A DNA stretch of 64,000 bases from Methylobacterium sp. 77. Lineage in GTDB: Bacteria > Pseudomonadota > Alphaproteobacteria > Rhizobiales > Beijerinckiaceae. The stretch spans positions 148,911-212,910 of the forward strand of contig NZ_KB910516.1 of assembly GCF_000372825.1 (NCBI RefSeq), given 5' to 3'. Of this stretch, positions 1 through 8,350 are shown one piece after another. Within the stretch, counting starts at the first letter, position 1, and the number at the start of each line of letters is the position of its first letter. A program made the position numbers and the translations under genes. Below the pieces are notes generated by a model. That model worked only from the letters and a program-made list of their open reading frames with translations, was not told the origin of the DNA and ran no database searches.

Positions 1-532
1 CTTGCGCCTCGCCCTCGAAGGCAAGGTCGAGCCCGTGCCGCACGATGCTGTGAGCGCCGTCACAGCCGAGCAGCCAGGACGGGGTCACCGTCTCCTCGCG
101 GCCATCCGCATGGCGAAGCGTCGCCGCCACGTCATCGCCGGATGTCGTGAAGCTCACAAGCTCCACCTGCCGCTCCACCACGACACCGAAGGTGCTGAGG
201 TGCTCGATCAGGAGGCGCTCGGTATCCCGCTGCGGGATCATCAGCGCGAAGTTGTAAGTGCTGACGATGCCGTCGAAACGCGCATGCCCGAGGACATTGC
301 CGCCGCTGCGAATGGTTGCCCCATGGGCTCGCAGGCCGGCATCGAGGAAGGCCTGCTTGCAGCCCATCCGATCCATGAGTTCGAGGGTGCGCGCCCAGAC
401 GACGAGCGCCTTCGACGTCTGTGTCGGCTGCGGACTCTTGTCGATCAGGCGAACGTCGATCCCGTATCGGACGAGTTCGGCGGCGAGGGTAAGGCCGACG
501 GGGCCGGCTCCGACGATGAGCACCTTGGGCAT
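1..532 (-). CDS. FAD-dependent monooxygenase (N-terminal part, cut by window edge)
   Basis: Read on the minus strand from the ATG at 532, the protein opens with MPKVLIVGAGPVGLTLAAEL, the dinucleotide-binding fold (GxGxxG) of flavoprotein hydroxylases. It continues in frame for 177 codons to the window edge without a stop. It includes a charged stretch RDTERLLIEHL and a GCDGAHSIVR motif near residue 165. That DG motif is typical of the PheA/TfdB-type aromatic hydroxylases, which use NAD(P)H and O2. The C-terminal substrate and thioredoxin-like parts lie outside the window, so the substrate cannot be named. The gene reads away from its right neighbours. Confidence 0.8.
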   Translation of the reverse strand, partial: MPKVLIVGAGPVGLTLAAELVRYGIDVRLIDKSPQPTQTSKALVVWARTLELMDRMGCKQAFLDAGLRAHGATIRSGGNVLGHARFDGIVSTYNFALMIPQRDTERLLIEHLSTFGVVVERQVELVSFTTSGDDVAATLRHADGREETVTPSWLLGCDGAHSIVRHGLDLAFEGEAQ

Positions 533-847
533 GATCGTTTCCTCACGTCTGGCGGCTCGGCTCTGCCTCACTTGTATAGGAAAGTTCGATCGCCATCGGG
601 AGAGCGCTATCGGGCTGGATGGAAGCGGAGCCGCTGCCGCCTGTTCTCCCGACACATCGCGACCTGCAGCAAGGTGGATGGAACGGACTTGGCTTCCATC
701 TCGGAGGCCTCTCGTCCACAACCATTGCGGGCGTTTTGATGCGGGAACTACGTATTTCAGGGCCATTACGTTGGAGTCATTCGAGGTTTGGTCATATCTG
801 GTCCGCTAGAAGGACCGGAATTCAACCATCCCGTCCGGGAGGCAGCC
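533..847. other. Intergenic region, 315 bp
   Basis: This gap separates the minus-strand monooxygenase from the plus-strand small ORF at 848. It must carry the promoter of the monooxygenase. Short open frames exist on both strands but none has a ribosome binding site or recognisable protein. A GGAAC at 744-748 and CGTT at 769-772 are 20 nt apart, too far for an EcfG-type promoter. I see no repeat or RNA. Confidence 0.5.
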
Positions 848-952
848 ATGGATACCAAGACGACCGAGTTGTGGCTTCCCATCGGTTGTGGACTGGCCTC
901 ATTGAGCGTGGCCCTGCTCTTTGCAGTCGCGCTGGGACGCTCGCTCGCCTGA
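848..952 (+). CDS. Possible 34-residue single-pass membrane protein
   Basis: An ATG at 848 follows a good ribosome binding site (GGGAGG about 4 nt upstream) and opens a 34-residue frame. The product is MDTKTTELWLPIGCGLASLS followed by VALLFAVALGRSLA. It has a short polar N-terminus, one hydrophobic segment (about residues 9-30) and a basic tail, as in many tiny inner-membrane proteins. No family is recognised. Support is only the ribosome binding site and the membrane-like composition; the ORF could be fortuitous. Confidence 0.4.
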   Translation: MDTKTTELWLPIGCGLASLSVALLFAVALGRSLA

Positions 953-1099
953 CGTTCGTCGGCCTTTTTCGCTTGGACGAGAGCCGGATCGCGACACTTT
1001 GCTCGGCTCTGACAGGGTAGGTCCGAGCCTCTCAGAAATTTCGCGGCAACCGTTTCGAGCGGGAGCAAGTGGACGGCAATCCGGCCAACGGTCTGAGGA

Positions 1100-1813
1100 T
1101 CAATCCCGCGTCAGCATGGACTTGCCGATGGCGAAGACGCGACCGTCTCCAAGCAGATGCGCCGTGAAGCCGCCCGGGAACAGCGGATCGAAGACCGGAT
1201 CACGCACATTGAGACCGCCGGCATAGGCGCCGAAGGCCGGCATCACCAATCGCTTGCCGTCGGTGACGAAGCAGCGCCGCCGCACCGCGCGACCGCGCAT
1301 GGCGACCTTGCCGCAAGGATGGAGATGACCGGCGATCTCGCCCTCGCGGGCATCCGGCGAAGGCTCGTGCCGCAGGGTGAGGCCGCCCAGGACCAGGGTC
1401 TCCGCATAGCGCCCACCGACTCCCTCCGTCACGGCATGGTCGTGGTTGCCGGCGATCCAGACCCAGTCCCGCCCCTCCTGAAGCGCCGCGACCATGGCGC
1501 GATCGCCCGGCTCCATCCGCTCGGGTCCTCGTGAATCGTGGAAGGAATCGCCGAGCGCGACGACGCGAGCGGGGTCGAGCCGGGCCACGGCCTCGTGCAG
1601 GCAGGAAAGGGTCTCGCGGGTATCGTAGGGCGGCAGGAACTGGCCCGAGCGCGCGGCATAAGCCGAGCCCTTCTCCAGATGCAGGTCGGAAACGATCAGC
1701 GTCCGGTGCGCGGCGAGCCACAAACCGCCGCAGAGGTCGAGTGTGAGGGCTTCCCCCGCCAGGATCAGGCCGGGGGTCTTGATCGTCCGTTCGAGTCTCT
1801 GGCCGAGCGCCAC
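1100..1813 (-). CDS. pdeM: Ligase-associated DNA damage response endonuclease PdeM
   Basis: This is a calcineurin-like metallophosphoesterase of the PdeM family, which sits with an Lhr-like helicase, an exonuclease and an ATP-dependent ligase in a bacterial DNA repair cluster. The metal-binding motifs are in order: SDLHLEK (about residue 42), GDSFHD (about 88), AGNHDH (about 121) and GHLHP (about 162). A GTG at 1813 has AAGGA 7 nt upstream and fits better than the GTG two codons earlier (1819). The product is 237 residues, normal for the family. It lies 140 bp downstream of the helicase gene in the same direction, so the two are probably co-transcribed. Ligase and exonuclease genes are not in the window. 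Confidence 0.85.
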   Translation of the reverse strand: MALGQRLERTIKTPGLILAGEALTLDLCGGLWLAAHRTLIVSDLHLEKGSAYAARSGQFLPPYDTRETLSCLHEAVARLDPARVVALGDSFHDSRGPERMEPGDRAMVAALQEGRDWVWIAGNHDHAVTEGVGGRYAETLVLGGLTLRHEPSPDAREGEIAGHLHPCGKVAMRGRAVRRRCFVTDGKRLVMPAFGAYAGGLNVRDPVFDPLFPGGFTAHLLGDGRVFAIGKSMLTRD

Positions 1814-1955
1814 GATCACGTCCTTTGCGGAATCGGCCTGAAACGCGGACGACGCGCTTCAGAAAAGCCGATGTTGAAACAAAGACTTGTCGCGATGATC
1901 GGATCGGAAGTCCGGTCAGGGCGGCAGTCCGGGATAGGCGCGCCTCACCACGTCG

Positions 1956-4556
1956 TCACCCGAGCGCTTCCTCGAGAAGCTGCGCCTCGGCCTCGGCCAG
2001 GATCTCGTCCGCGCCTTCGCCGTAGACCTTCTCACGTCCGATTTCGAGCATGACGGACACGGAAAGCGGCGACACGCGGTCGAGGGCCTTGTGAGTGATT
2101 CGCCCTTGGATACGCCTCAACATCATGCCGAGGCGGGCCACGTCGAGGAGTCCGGTTGCCGCATCCTGCCGCGCGGCGCGCAAGAGCATGTGGTCGGGCT
2201 GGTGTTTGCGCAGCACATCGTAGACGAGATCGGTGGAGATCGTGACCTGACGCCCGGTCTTCTTCTGGCCCGGATAGCGCCGTTCGATCAGCCCGGCGAT
2301 GACGGCGCATTGGCGGAAGGTGCGCTTCATCAACGAGGATTCGTCGAGCCAGGCCTCGAGATCGTCGCCGAGCATGTCCTCGGCGAACAGTTCCCCGAGG
2401 AAGCCGGGCTCGCGGGCGATGGCCTCGCTGACGTCCCGCGTCATCCAGATGGCGATGCCGTAATCATTGGCGGCAAAACCAAGGGGGCGCAGCCTCGCTC
2501 GCTCCATGCGCCGGGTGAGGAGCATGCCGAGGGTCTGGTGGGCGAGGCGTCCCTCGAAGGGAAAGGCGGTGAGGTAATAGCGCTTGGCTCGCGGGAACGT
2601 CTCCACGAGAAGGCTGTCCGGACCGGGCAGGATCGAGCGCTTGCGCTGCTGGACGAGATAATCCGCAACCTGTTTCGGCAGCCGGTCCCACTCGAAGGGA
2701 TCGGCGATGATGGCGCGGACGCGGGCGGCGAGGAAAGTCGAGAGCGGAAACTTCGCCCCAGCATAGGACGGGATTGCCGGGTCGGTGCCGGGGCCCGCCC
2801 GAGTCGCCAGTGCCTCATCCTCGGACAGCCCTTCGAACCGAAGCACCTCGCCGGCGAAGAGGAAGGTGTCGCCCGGCGTCAGAGTGTCGGCGAAATCCTC
2901 CTCGATTTCGCCGAGGACGCGACCGCCCTTGGGCAGGATGGCGCCAGGCTTGCCGCGCACACCGCGCGCGAGGCGAACCTTCACCTTGGCGGATTCGACG
3001 ATGGTCCCGACATTCATCCGGTATTGCTGCGCCGTCCTGGCATCGCGCACGCGCCACAGCCCGTCAGGCCCGCGCAGGATCTTGGCGAAGCGCTCATAGG
3101 CACGGAGAGCGTAGCCGCCGGTCGCCACGTAATCGACCACCGCCTCGAAATCCTCCCACGACAAGGTCGTGTAAGGAGCCGCCGAGACGATTTCCTCGTA
3201 GAGTCGGACCGGATCGAACGCGTCGGCGCAGGCCATGCCGAGGATGTGCTGGGCCAGCACGTCCGGCGCGCCCAGGCGGGCATCCGGTGTGTCCTGAGCC
3301 GCCGCCTCCACCGCATCGAGGGCGGCTTGGCATTCGAGAATCTCGAACCGGTTGCCGGGGACGAGATAGGCTTTCGACGGCTCGTCCATGCGGTGGTTGG
3401 CGCGCCCGATCCGCTGCATGATCCGGCTCGCGCCTTTCGGCGCGCCGATATTGATGACGAGGTCGACGTCACCCCAGTCGATTCCGAGATCGAGAGTCGC
3501 GGTGCAGACGATGGCCCGCAACTGCCCCGCCGCCATCGCCGCTTCGACCCGCCGTCTCTGGCTCGCGTCGAGGGACCCGTGGTGGAGCGCGATCGGCAGC
3601 GACGATTCGTTGATCCGCCAGAGTTCCTGAAAGGTGTACTCGGCCTGGAGCCGCGTATTGACGAAGACCAGCACCGTGCGGTGAGCCTCGATCAACGCGT
3701 AGATCGCCGGCATCGCCTGCGTCGCGGTATGGCCGGCGAGCGGCAGTGTCAGGCCGGTATCGAGCATGTGCAGGTCCGGCGCTGCGCCGCCCTTGACCAC
3801 CACGAGGTCGGCGAGATCCTTCGCTCTTCCATCATCCACCTTCGGCTTGAGGCGTTGGGGAGCGGCGGGGGGCTCCAAGTCGCGTAATGGGCTTGGGATG
3901 CAGCCTCCCAGGCTGCTCTGAGACATCTCAGGATGGGGCTGCGGCACCAGATATCGCCGCAGATCGTCGGGCTCGCGTACCGTCGCCGAAAGACCGATGG
4001 CGGTAAGGCGGGGGCTCAGGCGATGCAGTCGCGCCAGCCCGAGCGACAGCAGGTCACCCCGTTTCGAGGTGACCAGTGCGTGCAACTCGTCGAGGACGAC
4101 GCAGGACAAATTCGAGAAGAGCTCCGTCGCCTCGCGATGCGCGATGAGAAGCGCAAGCTGCTCCGGTGTCGTCAGAAGGATGTCGGGCGGACGTTCGACC
4201 TGCCGCGTGCGCTTGTGCGAGGGCGTGTCGCCGGTGCGGGTTTCGACCCGGATCGGCAATCCCATCTCGGCAATGGGTGCCTCGAGGTTGCGGGCGATGT
4301 CGACCGCGAGCGCCTTCAGGGGCGAGATGTAGAGCGTATGGAGCCCGCGCGCCTTTCGCGATGGTTCGCGTTCGGACAGGGCAACGAGGCTCGGAAGGAA
4401 ACCGGCAAGTGTCTTGCCGGCTCCCGTCGGCGCCACGAGCAGGGATGAGCGACCGGCCTGGACGATTCCGAGAAGTTCGATCTGATGCGGGCGGGGAGCC
4501 CAGCCGCGCGACGCGAACCAGTCCTCGAACCGCTCGGGAAGCCGGCCCTCAGGCAA
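1956..4556 (-). CDS. Ligase-associated DNA damage response DEXH-box helicase (Lhr-like)
   Basis: This 866-residue superfamily 2 helicase acts on DNA in the PdeM repair cluster. It has Walker A VAPTGAGKT (residues 42-50), DEXH motif DELH (156-159) and motif III SAT (190-192). A helicase C domain follows with IGRANHRMDE, then the winged-helix and Lhr C-terminal region. Length is usual or slightly long for the family. The extra length comes from about 38 residues at 207-244 (MSQSSLGGC region), rich in Pro and Gly, which interrupt the segment between LVPQ and AKDLADLVVVKGG. That stretch looks like an in-frame insertion and carries two small DNA hairpins. The start lies 6 nt after the stop of the esterase gene, so the two are in one operon. 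Confidence 0.88.
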   Translation of the reverse strand: MPEGRLPERFEDWFASRGWAPRPHQIELLGIVQAGRSSLLVAPTGAGKTLAGFLPSLVALSEREPSRKARGLHTLYISPLKALAVDIARNLEAPIAEMGLPIRVETRTGDTPSHKRTRQVERPPDILLTTPEQLALLIAHREATELFSNLSCVVLDELHALVTSKRGDLLSLGLARLHRLSPRLTAIGLSATVREPDDLRRYLVPQPHPEMSQSSLGGCIPSPLRDLEPPAAPQRLKPKVDDGRAKDLADLVVVKGGAAPDLHMLDTGLTLPLAGHTATQAMPAIYALIEAHRTVLVFVNTRLQAEYTFQELWRINESSLPIALHHGSLDASQRRRVEAAMAAGQLRAIVCTATLDLGIDWGDVDLVINIGAPKGASRIMQRIGRANHRMDEPSKAYLVPGNRFEILECQAALDAVEAAAQDTPDARLGAPDVLAQHILGMACADAFDPVRLYEEIVSAAPYTTLSWEDFEAVVDYVATGGYALRAYERFAKILRGPDGLWRVRDARTAQQYRMNVGTIVESAKVKVRLARGVRGKPGAILPKGGRVLGEIEEDFADTLTPGDTFLFAGEVLRFEGLSEDEALATRAGPGTDPAIPSYAGAKFPLSTFLAARVRAIIADPFEWDRLPKQVADYLVQQRKRSILPGPDSLLVETFPRAKRYYLTAFPFEGRLAHQTLGMLLTRRMERARLRPLGFAANDYGIAIWMTRDVSEAIAREPGFLGELFAEDMLGDDLEAWLDESSLMKRTFRQCAVIAGLIERRYPGQKKTGRQVTISTDLVYDVLRKHQPDHMLLRAARQDAATGLLDVARLGMMLRRIQGRITHKALDRVSPLSVSVMLEIGREKVYGEGADEILAEAEAQLLEEALG
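3825..3938. repeat. Putative in-frame palindromic insertion inside the helicase gene
   Basis: This segment encodes helicase residues 207-244, which look foreign to the protein. It contains two adjacent hairpins. CAGCCT-ccc-AGGCTG lies at 3901-3915 and TGAGA-ca-TCTCA at 3919-3930. Small intragenic palindromic elements that keep the reading frame are known in other alphaproteobacteria (for example the Rickettsia palindromic elements); assigning this one to such a class is inference. Its boundaries were set from the protein, not from target-site duplications, and no second copy is seen in the window. Confidence 0.35.
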
Positions 4557-4562
4557 GGGTCA

Positions 4563-5525
4563 TCAAGCGAGGGCCATCAGGAACCGGTCGATCAGTTCCA
4601 GGGCACGTGCGGTCATGGCGCCGGGATAGCGCACGAAGACATGGCAGCCGCCGGGATAGATCGCGGTATGGCCGCCATTGCCGGCTGCAGCCCAGCGGGA
4701 CGACATGTAGAGCGTATCGTCCAGAAGCGGATCGTGGGTGCCCACCGAGAACAGGGCCGGCGGCAGGCCCGCGAGGTCGGCATAGAGCGGCGAAACGTCG
4801 GGACGGCGCCGGTCGATGCCGTCGCGGACGTAGTCGTTGGCGAAGGTGGTCAGATCCTTCGTGTTCACCACGAGGCGTGTTTCGCCCCAGTTGCGCACGC
4901 TAGGGGTGAGGCCGAGATCGAAGAAACCGGCATTGAGGTTGGCGCCGCGAAAGGCGCGGGGGAGGTTGTGCCGGTCGCGGAGGCGCAGCAGCGTCATCAC
5001 CGCAAGATGGGCGCCGGCGGATTCACCGCCGATGGTCAGCGCAGAGATGCCGAATTCGGCCTTGCCGGGACCGGCGAGCCAGAGCGCCGCCGCCTCACAA
5101 TCCTCGAGAGCCGCCGGGTAGGGGTTCTCGGGGGCAAGCCGGTACTCGACGGAAAGGCAGACGAAGCCGCAGGCATCGGCGATCCGTTCCAGCCAAGGAT
5201 CCTGCTCGTCGGCGGCACCCCAGACCCATCCGCCACGGTGGATGTGGAGGTAGGCCCCACGCAGCTTCGGCCATTTCCTGGCATCGGGACGGATCAGCCT
5301 CAGCAGCAGGGGGCCGCTAGGTCCCTCGATCGTCACTGTCTCGGCGCGCGCGCTCCGTGGCATGGCGGGGGAAGCCTGCGTTCCCTGGCGACGGCGCGCA
5401 CGAACCTCGGCGATCGGAATCGACCACGGGTCCGCCTGCGCGGCATGGGCGGCGATGATCTCGGCGTTGAGCCGATGGGTCTCCGGATCGATCGTCGCCG
5501 GGTCGAAGAGGGCGTGGTCGATCAT
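4563..5525 (-). CDS. Alpha/beta hydrolase, hormone-sensitive-lipase-type esterase
   Basis: The 320-residue protein is an alpha/beta hydrolase of the HSL (esterase/lipase group IV) type and should hydrolyse a carboxyl ester in the cytoplasm; the substrate is unknown. The nucleophile elbow is GESAG (Ser169), the acid is in GTHDPLLDD and the histidine in GGCHVF near the C-terminus. The oxyanion-hole motif HGGG is changed to HIHRGGW (94-100). The family signature SVEYRLAPE is present at 125-133. Its stop is 6 nt before the helicase start, so it appears to be the first gene of the repair transcript, although no repair role is known for it. Confidence 0.85.
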   Translation of the reverse strand: MIDHALFDPATIDPETHRLNAEIIAAHAAQADPWSIPIAEVRARRRQGTQASPAMPRSARAETVTIEGPSGPLLLRLIRPDARKWPKLRGAYLHIHRGGWVWGAADEQDPWLERIADACGFVCLSVEYRLAPENPYPAALEDCEAAALWLAGPGKAEFGISALTIGGESAGAHLAVMTLLRLRDRHNLPRAFRGANLNAGFFDLGLTPSVRNWGETRLVVNTKDLTTFANDYVRDGIDRRRPDVSPLYADLAGLPPALFSVGTHDPLLDDTLYMSSRWAAAGNGGHTAIYPGGCHVFVRYPGAMTARALELIDRFLMALA

Positions 5526-5777
5526 GGATCGGTTCGTCTCATCCAGTGTGGGGCCGAAGCGGAGTTCGAGCGTGATGGTCGAATGTGGGCGAAGCTCCCA
5601 CCGATGCCAGCCGCGTCGGCGGCACGAAACGGCCTAACGCCCGAACGTGCGGACGGTTTCGTTCGGGTGTGTCGCATCGGTCACGCTTCCGCCGGGTTCG
5701 CCGGCTTCAGAGGAGCCGACGAGGCCCCATATGTCGAAGACGATGCGGCCACCGGCCCACGGCCAGAGGATGACACC

Positions 5778-6125
5778 ATGATCGTCGATAACGACCCGCG
5801 CCGACAGGGACCCTATCAGGGCCGCCAGCATGCCGGGAATGCCTATTCCGATCTGGAGCCGCGTTCGCCCTTACGCCGCTTCCTCGGTGGCTCGCCCATG
5901 GCGGTGCTGGTGAAGCTGGTATTCCTGTCGATCCTGGTCGGCGCCATCATGGCGATGCTTGGAATCACGCCCGGCCTGCTGTTCTGGCAGATCTACGATG
6001 CGGGTCGCGCGCTCATCGACCTCGGATTCGAGACCTTTCACGATTTCGGCCGGTGGATCCTCGCCGGCGCCGTGGTCGTCGTCCCGCTGTGGCTGCTATC
6101 GCGATTTCTGTCGGTGTCGAAATAG
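5778..6125 (+). CDS. DUF6460 domain small membrane protein
   Basis: This 115-residue protein starts MIVDNDPRRQ and has a polar N-terminus of about 40 residues. The core is SPLRRFLGGSPMAVLVKLVF, with two hydrophobic segments (about residues 41-62 and 93-110) and a basic end. The SPLRRFLGGSP block and the LLFWQIYDAGRALIDLGFET region match my memory of the DUF6460 family of alphaproteobacteria, whose function is unknown. The ATG at 5778 was chosen because the frame upstream is non-coding in character and runs antisense to the esterase gene. The gene is divergent from the esterase. Confidence 0.75.
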   Translation: MIVDNDPRRQGPYQGRQHAGNAYSDLEPRSPLRRFLGGSPMAVLVKLVFLSILVGAIMAMLGITPGLLFWQIYDAGRALIDLGFETFHDFGRWILAGAVVVVPLWLLSRFLSVSK

Positions 6126-6283
6126 GCTTCCCTCCGTCCCTCTACGCCTGGCGGACGAGGTCGGTCGCCAGACGGCAGGGGGGCGGGCTCTTTATCCCAA
6201 AGAGGCCGCGCTCCTCATCTTAGCCTCACCTGCAGCGGAATGGGCCGTGCCGACGTCGGATCGTGCACTCTCCGCGCAAATGG

Positions 6284-6313
6284 AAAAAGGCCGGCATCTC
6301 TGCCGGCCTTTCG
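6284..6313 (-). terminator. Rho-independent terminator of the L,D-transpeptidase gene
   Basis: An 11-bp perfect stem (6286-6296 with 6301-6311) closes a 4-nt loop. Read on the minus strand the GC-rich stem ends in five T residues. It begins 25 bp after the transpeptidase stop codon. The shorter T run on the other side means it may also stop transcription from the DUF6460 gene. Confidence 0.85.
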
Positions 6314-6336
6314 CAGTTCTGGACCGTGAGGACGCG

Positions 6337-7011
6337 TCAGCGCTGGACGATGACCTTCGCGCCGACCTTGGCCCGGGTGTAGAGGTCGGCCACGTCGTCG
6401 TTGGTCATGCGGATGCAGCCCGAGGAAACGGCCGTTCCGATCGTCTCAGGCTCATTGGAGCCGTGAATGCGATAGATCGAGCCGCCGAGATACATGGCGC
6501 GGGCGCCGAGCGGGTTCTCGATGCCGCCCTTCATGAATCGCGGCAGGTCGGGGCGGCGGCGCAGCATCTCGGCCGGGGGACGCCAATCGGGCCATTCGCG
6601 CTTCATCGTGATGGTCTGCGTGCCACCCCAGGTGAAGCCGGGACGACCGACGCCCACGCCGTAGCGGAGGGCCTGACCGCCGCCGAGCACGTAGTACAGC
6701 CGGCGCTCGGCCGTGGAGACGACGATGGTGCCGGGGGCGAAATTGCCGGTATAGGCGACCTGCTCGCGCTGGATCGCCGACATCTGCGGCACGGCCGAGG
6801 CCATCGGGTCGGCCGGGTTGAGCGAGGCGTTCGCTGTAGGCACCGCGACCACGGCGACGGCAGCGGGCTCAGCCTGCGGACGCACGCGCAGCACCAGCGC
6901 ATTGTCGAGGGGCTGGCGGGTAAGAGGATCGATTTCGTAGGCGGCGGCAGGCGATGCCCAGGCACCAACCATGCAGACGAGCCCGGACAGGGCGGGGGCG
7001 ATACGGCGCAT
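6337..7011 (-). CDS. Periplasmic L,D-transpeptidase (YkuD domain)
   Basis: The 224-residue protein begins with a signal peptide (MRRIAPALSGLVCMVGAWAS, then AAA). It carries a YkuD/ErfK domain that crosslinks peptidoglycan or attaches proteins to it. The catalytic block is IYRIHGSNEPETIG followed by SSGCIRMTNDDV, with His and Cys in place. A GAGAGG about 6 nt upstream of the ATG at 7011 supports that start over the one at 7050, which has no ribosome binding site and would bury the signal peptide. The gene is alone between two plus-oriented or distant genes and ends in a strong hairpin terminator. Confidence 0.9.
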   Translation of the reverse strand: MRRIAPALSGLVCMVGAWASPAAAYEIDPLTRQPLDNALVLRVRPQAEPAAVAVVAVPTANASLNPADPMASAVPQMSAIQREQVAYTGNFAPGTIVVSTAERRLYYVLGGGQALRYGVGVGRPGFTWGGTQTITMKREWPDWRPPAEMLRRRPDLPRFMKGGIENPLGARAMYLGGSIYRIHGSNEPETIGTAVSSGCIRMTNDDVADLYTRAKVGAKVIVQR

Positions 7012-7300
7012 CAAAGCCTCTCGAAGGCAGGCGAAAATATGAGGAAACACGGTCGGTAACGCGACGCAGGATACCGTTTCCCGATCCCCAAGACGTAAAC
7101 GCTACCGCTTCAAAGCCAAGCTGAATTCGCGACGACGCAACGGTTGCAGCGGCGTCGTGACTCCGTGGCAACAGTGTGGCGGCTTAGCCTTATCGACGGG
7201 ATTAGAAGTCGGCCTGAATCGCGGGATGGGAACCAATCCACGATACGGGGCACGTGTATCGTCTGGCTCGCCGCAATTCGGCTTGGAACAAATGTCGGGT

Positions 7301-8161
7301 TCAGACCGCGTCGAGACCGAGATCGATGATCGGCGCGCTGTGGGTGATCCAGCCACTGGAGATCAGATCGACGCCGGATGCAGCGATGGCGCCCACCGTG
7401 TCGCGGTTGATCCGACCCGACGCTTCGGCGATGGCGCGCCCGTCGATCATCCGCACGGCCTCGCGCAACTGGTCGGGGCTCATGTTGTCGAGGAGCACGG
7501 CGTCGGCCCTCACCGAAAGGGCTTCCGCGAGTTGCTCCAGGGTATCGACCTCGATCTCGATCTTCACCAAATGGCCGGAATAGGCCCGCGCCCGCTCGAT
7601 GGCCGGTACGATGCCGCGTGCAACGGCTACATGGTTGTCCTTGATCAGCACGGCGTCATCGAGCCCGTAACGATGGTTGGAGCCGCCCCCGGCCCGCACG
7701 GCATGCTTCTCCAGCGAGCGAAGTCCAGGTGTGGTCTTACGGGTGCAGACGATCCGTGCCTTGCCGTGCGGACGGGCCGCCTCGACCAGATCGGCGGTGG
7801 CCGTGGCCACACCCGACATCCGGCACAGCAGGTTCAGCGCGACGCGCTCGGCGGTGAGGATCGCGCGCGCCGGTCCGTCGAGGCGGATGACCACGTCGCC
7901 GGGCGAGACCCGTGCGCCGTCGCCGCGCTCGACGATCACGGATACGGACGGATCGATCAGCGCGAACGCGATCACCGCCGCATCGACACCGGAGATCACG
8001 CCGGCCTGCCGTGCCGCGATCACGCCCGAGAGGCGCGCTTCGGCCGGAACGATCGCGTCTGTCGTGATGTCGCCGGCCCGGCCCAGATCTTCGAGCAATG
8101 CCGCGCGTACGATCGGCTCGACGAGCAGGCGGGGGAGGGGGACGAGGAAGTCGGCGCTCAT
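7301..8161 (-). CDS. nadC: Nicotinate-nucleotide pyrophosphorylase (carboxylating)
   Basis: NadC converts quinolinate and PRPP to nicotinate mononucleotide with release of CO2, the third step of de novo NAD synthesis. At 286 residues it has normal length. Visible family motifs are ALLEDLGRAGDITTDA (about residues 21-36), CTRKTTPGLRSLEKHAV and VLIKDNHV. It is third in the order nadA-nadB-nadC. It is separated from nadB by 189 bp with no recognised gene, while nadA and nadB overlap. It may therefore have an additional promoter, though I cannot identify one. Confidence 0.95.
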   Translation of the reverse strand: MSADFLVPLPRLLVEPIVRAALLEDLGRAGDITTDAIVPAEARLSGVIAARQAGVISGVDAAVIAFALIDPSVSVIVERGDGARVSPGDVVIRLDGPARAILTAERVALNLLCRMSGVATATADLVEAARPHGKARIVCTRKTTPGLRSLEKHAVRAGGGSNHRYGLDDAVLIKDNHVAVARGIVPAIERARAYSGHLVKIEIEVDTLEQLAEALSVRADAVLLDNMSPDQLREAVRMIDGRAIAEASGRINRDTVGAIAASGVDLISSGWITHSAPIIDLGLDAV

Positions 8162-8350
8162 GGGGTCGCTCGCGAAAAGATCGTTGGAATGGTAGCCGGC
8201 CGTCCCACCGACGCCCTCGATTTCAGGCGGCGGAGTGACGCCGAGCCGTCCGGATATTCGGCGCGCTCCGAAGCGCTGCTTAGAGGCCGCTATGAGGCCC
8301 CTCTGGATGAGCGCGGAGGTGGAGTTCGAGGACGGGATACGGTTCCCGTC

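Noticed and set aside
744..772. GGAAC and CGTT as an EcfG promoter before the 34-residue ORF
   Set aside because: The spacer is 20 nt, outside the 16-17 nt expected, so this is probably chance.
2091..3887. A 598-codon plus-strand open frame opposite the helicase gene
   Set aside because: It is a shadow frame; the minus strand carries clear helicase motifs throughout.
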